Origin: Glandiceps talaboti
Taxonomy: Eukaryota > Hemichordata > Enteropneusta > Spengelidae
DNA length: 64,000 nt
Reading direction: 5' to 3'
NCBI RefSeq assembly: GCF_964340395.1
Contig: NC_135555.1
Location: 4,662,501-4,726,500 of the forward strand
The notes under the pieces are model-generated. The model worked only from the letters and a program-made list of their open reading frames with translations, was not told the DNA's origin and searched no databases. Made by a program: the position numbers and the translations under genes. Shown in pieces: positions 52,661 through 64,000 of this stretch (position 1 is its first letter; every line of letters starts with the position of its first letter).

Positions 52661-55600
52661 TTATTCTGATTTACTCTTTCTCTTTGGCGGTTTGGAGAAT
52701 TTGGTTTTCAAACTCACAAGGAACTTGTTTTTAGGGGATGTTGGCGGTGATTTACTTCGCATCTTGTCAAGCTCATCGATGTTTTCTTTCAAAAGTCTGT
52801 ATTGCTCTGAAAAAATAACATGATAAAAAAAATACTGAGAATGTCATAAAGAAAATGTCAATTCTGCAGATTCATATATAATAATAATAATGCGAATTTA
52901 TAACACGCCTTTCCTCCTGAGAACTTACAACACTCACAATTATCACTCCTGGCAGGGATCAATGGCAGCACAACGGCCCTTTATACTTCCTCAACTCCCT
53001 GGGGAGTATACAATCCATTGCAGCCTCCATAAGCACATAGAAATAAAGCATTCACATTATAATCTTTATCCTACCAGGCCCCTAATTACACAGCTAGGTT
53101 TACTGAGGCACAATCATGGTTCAAATCTTGCTCAATGACTTTAGCCATTTATTCATATATCATGAATTTCTAACTACCTAGTATTACTCTCCAAATATTG
53201 ATGTTTGCACCTGAAAATTGAATACTGCTTTTTGGTGCTAGAGATTTTTATACAATCTTAGGGAAACACACTTTTCACTAAATTTAATGCTGTGTGTGCC
53301 TCTCTCATTAAATGCAGGAATACAATCATTTTAAAAGCAAGTCATGACTGCATTCTCTTTTCAGTGGAAATCAAATCAATTTGATTACCTACCGTCATTC
53401 AGGTTACCAATAATACTTTGTTTATCCAAGAACTCTATACACAACTCTTTACTGAGTCCAAATGACATCATATTATTTGTAAATGTACCAAGTTGTCCAA
53501 AGGTAATATTTTCATCTAACTGTTGTGTATCCTCTCTCTGGGCATTAGACATATGTCTCCAATTCTCCCTGTGTGTTCAAATCATTAGCAAGGAGAAATT
53601 TATGTCTAGTTAGCAACTAACCATGGCTAATACAAATCACATGTATTCGCTCAAAGGGATTTTCAGGTTGAGCAAATCAAGAAATGGAGAATTTGTGGTC
53701 ACCAATATACCGATGGACCAATATTTAATATCTGATTCTAAAAGTATCAAATTCAATCATATACATGAGCAGCAGTGTGCACGCTAATAAAATTAATAAC
53801 AAAGTTTTTGCTTTGTGTCAAAATGATAACACAGATTTTCTTGTGAGTCACCTCGTAGCATGGGATACAGGAACATCAAATTTTGATGAGTCACATATAG
53901 TTGCTGTACATCAGTGTATGGCAAGCCATATGTGTTGCAATATTCAATAAAACACACTTGCATGCACTAAATCACATTTTTACTCTTAAATGTCATGATT
54001 TCATCTGTTAATTTTAATACACATTTATATTCTTAAATTCATTCTTTGCCTGGCAAGAAAAAGAATGTTGAGCAATATCAATATATTTTTGAGGAACATA
54101 AAAATACATGTAATCATATGAATAGACATTAAAGAATAGCAATTCATGAATACAAACATGGAGTTTTAACATGCAATAATTATTTTAAAAATACAAATGT
54201 GTAAATTAACCATTAAGAATAGTATTCGTATGTGATTTTATGCATGAAAATGTGTTTTACTGAATACATGGATATGTAAGAAGTACATGTACATCAAATT
54301 AGATTAGTGGGCTTAATGGTAAAGACAACTGTTGACTCACCTGTGTACAGGAGATCTCTGCTCTCTTTCACAATGGACAGCATCAAAGAAAGCTGCATTC
54401 CAGAATCGGATAGATTGCCTGATGACAGAACACAATTATGTTTATTAGTCTAGGGGATATCTGTGTGGGTCATCAGTCCTACCAGGGATCTTGTGTGATC
54501 AAGGTAAATTTTGGAGATTTGGAGTTAAAATTAAAGTACGTAGAAAACTCAAAATAGGTTTTTCAATAAATGCTGAAAGAAATTAGAGGAATGATGCAAT
54601 GAAATGTTGGGCATGTCAAATCGGGGAAAATAATCATAATGACTATTTTAAGCATTTTGTAGACATGTGTTGTCGTGACATATATGCTGGTTGCTGGGAT
54701 GTAGAACGACCAGATTATAAATTCTATATTATTGTTTAACCTATGTGGTTTCCTTAGTGTATAAAACTGATTGAGACAGCTTGATGTAACTGAAAATTAA
54801 ATGCATGCTTTAGCTATTTGCTAGGCTAAGTCCTTTTAAGTACACTAATGTGTATTCTGTATCATTTGTAAAAGTTAGGAAAAGCTCCATATCAAGAACT
54901 TTATTTGGATTTCAAATCTTCCGCTTGGTTGCATAAATTTATTTCTAAATATCATCTCAATATAGTCTGAAAGGTTCAGCTGTTGGGTCCGCTGATGAAC
55001 GCATTATATAAATGGAAGGAACACTTAGATCTTTCTGGCTATATCTCAACAGACCAAACACTAAAACTGTTAGCTTTTCCTGTTTACTCTAACCTAGTAC
55101 AAAATACACTTAGTCTATTTCATACATATTTACAACTAGAGGTAACAGTGTTCTACATACACTCATTAATACGGTAACTGTGTTCCTCCTATACATGTCT
55201 TTCACTCACTCACACAGATCAGTTCTTATCACAACAGGATACTTAACAATTCATGTTACTTTCTTTCAAATCCCTGCTGACAAGTAGACTTTAGATTGTT
55301 TCTAATAGATTCCTATCATGGTCTGTTGGATTCATCCTGCTGGGAACCTTTCCACACTCTACATGGGTACTAAGAAGTCTCTAATGTGGTTGGTATTTTA
55401 TCACATTGTTCTAGAATCAACAGCTGTACAAAATCAGCAGGTAATGAAAGGTTGCTGTGATCTAGTTCATATATTCACAATACTTGTTTATCAGACATCA
55501 TGAAAACAAAGCAATAACAGACCTCTTACATATCCAATAACTAGAAGCAATCTACTATATGGTTGGTATTTTCTCCCATTTGTTCTAAGCGTTATAGTGA

Positions 55601-58600
55601 CTCTACAAAGTCTGCCAGCAATGAAAGGTTGTTGTGATCTAATTCATACATTCATAATACTTGTTTATCAGACATCATGAAAACAGAGCAATAACAACTC
55701 TTACATATCCAATAATTAGAAGCAATCTACTATATGGTTGGTATCAAGTTTATCCCATTTGTGACTCTACAAAGTCTGCCAGCAATGAAAGGTTGTTGTG
55801 ATCTAATTCATTGTTAAGATACTTGTACAATTGTTTATCAGTCATCATGAAACAAGACCTAGTAGAGAACTCATACATATCCAATAATGAAAACATCTTA
55901 TAATATGGTTGGTATTTTATCCATTAGACTCTACAAAATCTGCCAGCAATGATGTGCTTTAATTAATTCTTAAAATATCCTACAATTTACACACTATATT
56001 TGCTATATTCATCATGAAAGAGTTATAACAGAACTCTTACATATCCAATAATACATGTAGAAGTATCCAATATGTTTCCTATTTCATCCATTGTTCTAGC
56101 TTACACTGTTGGTACAAAATCAGCTAGTGATAAAAAGTTGTTACAATTTACTGCATTCAATTCACACAATAACTCTACAGGTGTGTATGTATATTGTTCA
56201 CCATGAAACCATTATTGTCACAGAACTGTTCATATCTGATGGTGTGACCTCCATACTTAGGATAGTTCTTGGCTAGGGCTATTATTTCCCTCATGCACAG
56301 GTGGCACTTGAAATGTGTGTCAGCTGTGGCCTTTTCATGGCCAAAAATATACATGGAAACAATCTCATTTCTAGGGAAGGATATATGCATCACTCTTTAA
56401 GGTCGAAAGTGAAAGAGTATTTGTGGGAATACAGAATTACAATGATGCACATGAACTTGTTATATTAATGATGAATGGGATATTTATTTTTTCAATTCCT
56501 TGTCTCCCTCCTCCCCAGAGTTTCATTTTTTTAGTAGTATAAATAATATGGAACATTTTCAGTATTTCACCTGTGTATGGTTGTATGGACACTTTCCTAC
56601 TTTAATACTGTATGTATGTATTACATGTATATGCATGGTAGACCTGCAGATTGGCAGAGCATTGTAAATCATTGGCCTGCTGAACTAAACAGAAAACAAC
56701 TTCACTTACCAAATTGGCTGGTCTTTCAGGAAACTATACAAGTAACCTCGACTTGTTTTAGATTCATTTCTAGGGTAACCTGAAAATAAAGGACAATATC
56801 ATAGCAATGTGATGAGAGATGAAAATCTATAATTTGGACTTCTTTTCACCAACTGTGCACACCGTGATAAAATCCCACAACCCTACCCACTATTAAAACC
56901 TTTTACCATTCAGTGCCTATAGATCGACCTTTACACACAGTTAGGCAATAACCTTATGTATCAAGGAATGAGAGTTTACTTCATCTAACACACATTTGGT
57001 TTTTCAATCTTTTTTACAGCTATGTTATTCTTAGTTTGATGGATGTGTGGTGAGTCAGAGTTAAAGCTGATAGCCTTGTGTTTGTCATGTTCTTGCCACG
57101 CACCATTAACAGTGAATCAAGCAGCTTGCTAATCTGACATAAATGGCTGGGACAAACAGTTTGCTTGATAAGGTCTATTAACTATTGATGTAGGGCTTGG
57201 TACCCAATGGTTTTATCAGTCTGGATATGTGACTCTGCTACACTCTATGGATAGTTAACGAGTGAAGCAGAGTCTGACAGGCCAAACAATTATGCTACAG
57301 TCAAATAAAAATAGTGGGTATAAGTTGTTATCTGTATATGTATGCTACAAATTAAGTTTTGCGCTGGTATGGCAATTTGATAAGAATATTTTTTGCAATT
57401 TAGTTTTAATATTTTCCTTTTGAAAACCTAACTTTCTTAGAAAGGAATACTAGTAGTAAATACACAGATCTGATAAAAATGTAGCAGGAAAAGTGATTCA
57501 CTTGTTTCCATTTCTCAAGGTTTGCTATCAACAAATTTTTGCCATTTGTTCAATATTTCATAGCTCCTGATTCAATCAGTCATCTACAGTTATGGTAGAA
57601 ATTATTTCCATTTCTTTACAATTTCTTTTGTATGACATTTTGAATAATTTGTACTTTGAATGTCCATATTTTTTTTCAGAATCCTGATGAAGTTCCTAGA
57701 GTGAGAAATATAACCAGTAGTAGGATTATAGCAAGTTGTATAAAGCAATAAAATATGTATGTAACCAGACTCGTTTTACCGTAAAAGGAATATGGCAACA
57801 CAACATTCAATGAATCAACCCATGCACCGTTATAAAGGTTAGCCCAGCAGAGATAACTAAACCAAAGCAACCTTAAGATTTAGTATGTCTGAAAACAGTA
57901 ATATACCTGATACACAATCAGACTCAACAAAATCAGGAGAGAGTTTCCAAAAATTGGCTGCAAAATCAAAAAAGCAAATTTGACAGAATGTCAAAATCAT
58001 AAATACAATTTGATGTTAATAGTGTCAATACAGCATTCTCTTGGGCAAATGGTAACTACAGGTTAGAAAGTTGAAAGCAGAGACAAATCATTACAGCATG
58101 ACATGCATGTTACAAGCCATAACAACATTCTTATTTTCCCTGTCTCTAGGTCCTCGCCAATAGTACAGATATACAGTATAGTCAAATACAAACAAGTCCT
58201 GATATGCACACTTTTTTTTTAGTATACTTCCAAATAATCTGTGGTGAAATTTCTATACTGATGCTAAATTTTACTTTTAGCAAATGTGAACACATGTACA
58301 ATGTCTATAACTTTCATGTATGAGATTGAAGTCCATTGTTTAAAATTTCAACTATAGCTTGGTCTTTAAATTAAATTATTGGCGAAAGCTATTTGAATAA
58401 TTAGGGCCATCAATGTCCATTATTCGGATTATCGGATCACAGCAACTGACAGTCATTATGTACATATTATTGATTTTTAATTAATATTCACAAAAGAAAA
58501 TTCATGTTCATTACTGTCTGAATGTGATGACAAAGGTGTTAATGCCGCATCATAGTAGTAGAATACTGAATGAAAACAGAGACACTGGAGAGTTTCTCTC

Positions 58601-58903
58601 CAACATACAACTGATACAGTACCTTCATGTTCATGGAAGAATGTAAAACACATATTCATCAATGATTTGGCCGGAACAAAGTCATCTGCTTGGTCACATC
58701 TGAATATAAACACATTCAGAATTTAAAAGTGAATTAATATAGACAAAAAGAGGTTAGTATCTTGATAATTATGATCACAAATGTGAAAAATAAAGTATTT
58801 TATTTATCATTAGATATAAATATGGCTGCATTGAGACCAAATTTTGAATTTCATATATACATGTGTGTGTCACTGTGTGTATGTGTCACTGTGTGTGCAT
58901 GCA

Positions 58904-58958
<55 letters not shown>

Positions 58959-59040
58959 GTATGTATGTATGTATGTATGTATGTATGTATGTATGTGTGT
59001 GTGTCACTGTGTGCATGCATGCATGTGTGTGTATGTATGT

Positions 59041-59126
<86 letters not shown>

Positions 59127-62100
59127 ACATATTGCAATATCAATATATGATTGTACTCTTGGATAAGATATGCAAGAATGGTACAGAGAATCAAGAGTTA
59201 AGTGACCTAGATCAAATTAGAATGTGATCTAGACTGGAGGGGTCAATAGTTTTTGTTACATGTCGGTTGAATTACTTAATTTTCAAGAATTCTATTTCAC
59301 TGAAATGTATAGAGTTCCTCATTCTGCTTGGATTGGATATTCAGTGATTTGAGAAGAGCAGCACATGTAGTCTTGATGAAAGCATTTTCACTTTGAATAT
59401 TTTAACAAAATAAATGTATCATCATTTACAGTAGAAAATACCACATGGAATACATTATGAAATAAGTATTCCATAGCATATTACACTGTTCAAAACTACA
59501 AATCATTTCAAAGTAAACCAGTTTCACCCCTAAGTGCTGTTTGTACTTGTTTCATTACAGTTTTACGATAGTTTCATTAGCCCACCACTACAGGTTTCAC
59601 ATGAGCAATCTCAGTCAAGTAATAGAATCTAATTTTAGCCACCATAAATCAAATTCCGTTCTGCTACCTAAGTCTTTACAACTCAATTGATTCTAGATTG
59701 TTCGTATTCAAAACACCTATATTTGCCCCCCTATCTTTATATATACATTCCCTTTAATGAGTAACAATCGAAGAATTAATCCTCTTTTCTCCTAAGGGAA
59801 TACTATTTGTAAACAAGTAATTCTAGTTGGGAGAAAGAGGATTAAGCCAACCATATTTTCATATGTCTGAATACTTATTGGTGTTCAGTAGAATTTGATC
59901 CATGTATCATTGATTGCAAATTCAGTCTGTATGCTTAATTTGCCATGAATTTTAATGTGATATTGCAAATCATGGTATTGTCAACCTATCCATTATAACA
60001 CACCAAGTCATCATTATTTTACAATCCTGGCTCTCTGACATTTATCATTCTTGTATTATCCGTACACATTACATTTTAGTTTTAATAACAAAGATTTAAT
60101 TTCAGATTGCTGATGGCTATAGAATGATGACAATTGACATTTGAAATGTACTACTAATGAACACTTTGTTGATGCCAATCTACTGACTGTATAGCATGTG
60201 ACTAAACTGTCAATACATGTACACAGAGATTCAAAAGTTGTAATATACAGAACACATATAGCTGTCAAATGTCAGTGAATTAGTTGTGCTTTCATCATAT
60301 AAATTGGGGTGTTGCGTGGGTAGTGATGGCAACAGTAGAGATGAAGCACATTAAATTCAGGACACTACATAGTACATGTAGTTGATCCTTAAAATTTGCT
60401 GAACAGCTGATCAACTGGAAGAAGTCTGTACATCTGTGCTGAATACAGGAGGTCCTTTTTCTTGTCAGTGTGTTTTTCACCATGCTCTATTTTTAGCAAC
60501 AGGTTCATGTCATTCGTATGTCCTCCCCCACCTCCCGTGGAATGATCGTAATGATCGTAACATTGTTCCTGGGAATGGTGATTTACAAATCTGGTCTACT
60601 ACCTGTATCAATATTTAGTATCACAAATGTTGGATGAAATTAAACATTAAATCTGAAAAAAATTTGAATTTATAACTTTTTGTTTTGTGTGATCTAATAA
60701 CAGTATAATTAGAAATAAAACTAAAATCAATCTATACTTATTACATCTGGAATATATAAATGACAGTAGTATATATGAACACTTTTACTTGAATTTAGAA
60801 ATGTTTGTGTGATCTCGTATAAGTGAGAATGTCAACTGAAGGTGTTAAAATCTGTATACTTATTGCAACATCTTGAAAAAGCTGAATCTAGTCCGAGACT
60901 AAAGCTGTTTTAGTACTTGTTTTCTACTGATAATCTGTATTATTAATTAGATTTGGGATGGTACAAAACATGTAATAATGATAATCAAAATTAAAGGCAT
61001 GAAAAATTAATTAGAAAATTATGCAGCGGAAAATGATCATAATTGTCATTACAAAACTGCCTTTTGAAAAAAGAATATTAATTTGAAATGAAATGTCAGG
61101 ATTGCACTGTTTTACTTGTTACTTTAAAACTTATATATATAATGGTAGGCTGTACAGTTTATCAGAGTGTGGTATTTTCACCAGTATCTACTTGACATAC
61201 CTATTGTACACAGTCAAGGAGATGAGATTCCTTTCATGTGGAGCCAACACAATTTGAAGTAGCAGCTACTAAATGCAGGAATTAACTAACTGCCGAATTG
61301 ACAATTTAATAAGAATTAGACCCACCTTCTAATCTCAATTACAGTTTTACTCATTAGCTAACTAATTTTAATTAGTACAATTGTCTTTTTAACCTGTATT
61401 CTTTCCATTCCCATGTTATTACAATGCTGCCATAAACCTGACTAGTTTAGGGAAAAACTATTTTTGTGGTCCAGAAATTTAACGGTGAAATTATATTTAT
61501 TTATTGATTATAAATGTATGTTACTTTTTCCTTCTATGATATAAGTTCTGTTGTTCATACATCATGATAACAAATATACTGTACTGATTCACTGACAATG
61601 GGTAAGGTCACATTATTGCAAAGTAAAATGTACTTGATAAATTTTAATATAGTACAACACATTTGTAACCGGCATTTGTTTTACAAGAGTAAATCAAGAA
61701 TGAGAGTGATTTTATTGTTCAATATAATATTTTTAAATTTATAATTATCATATAAAACATATTTGTACTTCAATGAAGTTTTGTCAATGAGCAAAAATGC
61801 TATTGATAGAGCTGTGCAATTCTGAAGTGAAAATAAATGTTTCATTTTAACTACATGGTCATAGCCTTAAATGTATGAAGAATGAAAAACAAAATATCAC
61901 ATGACCTTTTAAGTATACATGTGTGTGTGATGAATTGCTATTTTGGTGTTTTATAATCTATGTTAAGACATGTTTATTTGGATTGTTGGCAAATTCAAGG
62001 AAATAAAACAAGAACTACACCCCATCATCCTGTTTCCTATACAACGTCACTGCATGAAAGGGAATCTGGAATCGCTGCAATTCAGTTGTGTGATCGTCAT

Positions 62101-62846
62101 GTATATGGAACTAGAAAAACGCCACCCTTTCATACAGTGGTAAGAGACCACCACTTGACTGCCTTTTATTTCAATGCTGATATATCCCCTTTACACTCAG
62201 GATTTAAGCCATAGCTCAAAATGTTTGTAATAACTTGATTTTCAATGACTGAAATTATACCATATTACTTCCTATAGCTATTGACAGGCATCAGTCAGTT
62301 CACACTATTTTTTCTTCTTCTCTATTTTTATTGAAATCATTTTAATAATGGCAATACACATTGATAATTTTCATGTTATTTTAGAGCACTGAAGGCAGGA
62401 TTTTAAATGTGAGTCAGTAGTGTGAACAACACATCTGTACATTTGGTATCAATATTTATGAGGTGGAATTTGACATCGTATGTTATTAACTTTAGATCAC
62501 TTGAAAATTGAATATATGCATGTATGGATGTTTACTACTGGATCTATTATTTTTTTACTCAAAAGTCATATCTTTCATAATAATACGAAACAAAGACCGG
62601 ATATTGCATATTTCTGTGTAATATATCATATTGTTCACATAAATGCACACTTCTTTGATAGATTTGTCATACATTACCTCATGTCATTCTAATAAACTAT
62701 TTTACTACAACCACTATGTATAATTTACTTACTCAAATAAAGAAACTGCAAAAAACTGCACCAGTCTGTAGAATGTCTGTTCTGTGACCTTTTGTGAATT
62801 AACCCTTTGAGCGTTCACATATCTGGCAAACCACAGTCGTCCTGCA
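52661..62846 (-). CDS. KIAA0513: KIAA0513-like protein, last seven exons (5' end beyond right edge)
   Basis: Exons in reading order: 62733-62846, 58623-58699, 57907-57957, 56710-56779, 54341-54418, 53393-53568, 52661-52806. All join in phase, giving 712 nt and ending at TAA. Key motifs: [128 protein letters not shown]. The order and motifs fit the C-terminal half of vertebrate KIAA0513, whose end reads similarly (recalled, not searched). The final exon adds a basic Ser/Pro-rich tail ([18 protein letters not shown]...[10 protein letters not shown]) not remembered from vertebrates. The family has no established molecular function; cytosolic vesicle or Rab-related roles would be speculation. The acceptor at 62847-62848 needs two bases from an exon not found before 64000. 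Confidence 0.82.
52878..53145 (-). mobile_element. SINE, copy 2 (last KIAA0513-like intron)
   Basis: Shares with 18948-19214 the TTTATACTTCCTCAACTCCC block, GGGGAGTATACA, CAATC(G/A)TGGTTCAAATCTTG and the (ATA)n-rich left tail. The tRNA head is truncated. Confidence 0.7.
53773..53910. mobile_element. 5' part of a hAT-MITE copy related to 38349
   Basis: Begins CAGTGTGCACGCTAAT and shares GTCAAAATGATAA, TTCTTGTGAGTCACC and ACATCAAATTTTGATG with 38349-38519. The right end is lost. Lies in a KIAA0513-like intron. Confidence 0.65.
55385..56180 (+). repeat. ~170-bp tandem repeat, 5 units (KIAA0513-like intron)
   Basis: GGTTGGTATT and similar unit starts at 55388, 55561, 55736, 55907 and 56073 (spacings 173, 175, 171, 166). 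Each unit has AATGAAAGGTTG, TTTATCAG and ACATATCCAATAA. Older units at the right are more diverged. Confidence 0.88.
58861..59124 (+). repeat. (TGTATG)n/(GTAT)n/(TG)n array
   Basis: In a KIAA0513-like intron; open frames of alternating Cys/Val are artefacts. Confidence 0.97.
59200..62730. other. Long intron of the KIAA0513-like gene
   Basis: Lies between the exons at 62733-62846 and 58623-58699. AT-rich; no further exon needed by phase and none seen. Confidence 0.6.
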
Positions 62847-64000
62847 CTGTACTGTAATGTGATAAAATCAAAAGTTAAACACAAGTAGATAACTGGGATA
62901 AACAATGTCCAGACATCAACAATGTCAACTTAATACTGTTTATTTTAACTGTCTCTTTAATATGGTGCAGTTTTAGCTTTTAAAATCTGTATGACACAGA
63001 GTTCACATATTTGAACAGCAATACATCTGTTTATATTACATAGTTGAAATAATAAACAGTAAGTGCTTGGGGCTTATTTGTGAGCAACTAAAATTTCTCC
63101 TGATACATGTATCTTTCTTCCTCTTCAAAATATAATTTGAATCTGAATTAAAAACTTGTTATTGAGACATTTTATATGTGCACATTTTCTTTAAACTTTT
63201 ATTGAAACTAAAATATGAATGATAGGAGCATGTACCATCAGCAAAAAGTATATCCTTTGAAAAATAAAATGTTCTCTACTTTTTGTATTTGAAACCTGTT
63301 CTGTATTGGTTTTTTTCTTTAGTTTTATCAGTTTTATAACAGAAATACATATCAATAAAGCCATCCTGAAAATCAAAATTAAATGCATATACCGCAGACA
63401 CACAGACATGCACATATATACTGACACATACACATACATACATACATGCACACATGCACACACACACATGCATACAGACACACTAAATGCAATAGTACAC
63501 ACATACTCACAAGCACACAGTGACACATACACATATATACTGACACATACACATACACACGCATGCATACACAGACACACTAAATGCAATAGTACACACA
63601 TACACACTGACACACACACACACACACACACACATACATATACACACTAACTGCACAAAACATCAAAACATCTGGTTAATACAGGCAATATGTTGCTAGA
63701 GGATATCATAAACACGACCTTGAGTTTTGTTGTATACAATATAATAACTTGTTATATAGATAATATACATAAATGCTTTATTTGTATTTATTTTACAATT
63801 TACATGTATATACTAAAGGGAAATCAATATACCAATACTCCCTATGACAGGTACATGAAAGTGGGGAGTGGTACCCCCTCTAGGCCAGGAAACACACCAG
63901 GTAGTTATTACCTTTTACCTATCAATTCATTTGATTTGCTCGTAAATTTTATCATATTTTCTAAATATAATATTCTGCATGTATATAGGCCATATCAATT
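62847..64000. other. 5' intron of the KIAA0513-like gene, right edge
   Basis: No upstream exon recognised. Contains a CA-rich array at 63400-63650. Confidence 0.5.
63400..63650 (+). repeat. CA-rich array with an internal duplication
   Basis: ACTAAATGCAATAGTACACA occurs at about 63482 and 63580, so a unit of about 100 bp is duplicated inside the CA-rich tract. Confidence 0.85.

Noticed and set aside
54983-55177. 64-codon frame in a KIAA0513-like intron
   Set aside because: No family motif, no splice phase need, and it lies inside an intron of a phase-complete gene.
62480-62692. 70-codon plus-strand frame near the right edge
   Set aside because: AT-rich, no recognisable domain; opposite strand to the flanking exons.

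Overview
This is eukaryotic nuclear DNA. Its genes are split by small-to-medium GT-AG introns, it is AT-rich, and it carries many microsatellites and short non-autonomous transposons. The protein families and the repeat style suggest a marine invertebrate (a lophotrochozoan such as a mollusc or brachiopod, or an invertebrate deuterostome). The sequence alone does not fix the species. Five protein genes were rebuilt by hand from splice sites, reading phase and family motifs; most earlier-looking long open frames are microsatellite artefacts.

Region 1 (1-25,100, minus strand) is a tandem pair of acyloxyacyl hydrolase (AOAH) genes. AOAH-B (12,581-25,082) is complete: 19 exons, 574 codons, with signal peptide, saposin B domain, Ca-binding loop, GDS serine block, Asn block and DGxHP block. 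AOAH-A (exons 1-11, 458-6,358) runs off the left edge. A third, phase-compatible first exon (7,624-7,735) is almost identical to that of AOAH-B and lies upstream of AOAH-A. Broken AOAH pieces include an inverted intron/exon-17 fragment (11,633-11,852) and a 50-bp duplicate of the GDS exon (19,550-19,600). AOAH removes secondary acyl chains from the lipid A of bacterial lipopolysaccharide, so the cluster is probably an innate-immunity or digestive locus.

Region 2 (25,100-31,100, minus strand) holds a four-exon gene for a type II membrane O-fucosyltransferase-like protein (469 codons) with a repetitive Lys/Thr/Glu-rich stem. A 231-bp element is present twice, about 99% identical, once beside this gene and once in its second intron.

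Region 3 (31,100-35,600) is the most unusual part. It is a 3.2-kb foldback element with ~0.8-1.0 kb inverted arms. Each arm has an outer field of 21-bp modules arranged as 105-bp and 84-bp higher-order units, then a fragment resembling a SAM domain, then a CG-rich inner inverted repeat. It sits in one copy of a tandem duplication whose other copy keeps the uninterrupted insertion site.

Region 4 (35,990-40,810, plus strand) is a TMEM143 gene (5 exons, 510 codons), a predicted mitochondrial membrane protein, with a YY1-like site over its start codon. Region 5 (40,800-52,660) has no gene that I can support, but has several well-bounded MITEs. Region 6 (52,661 to the right edge, minus strand) holds the last seven exons of a KIAA0513-like gene. 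Its introns are long and carry tandem repeats and a SINE.

The five genes belong to different pathways and show no operon-like relation apart from the AOAH tandem pair.
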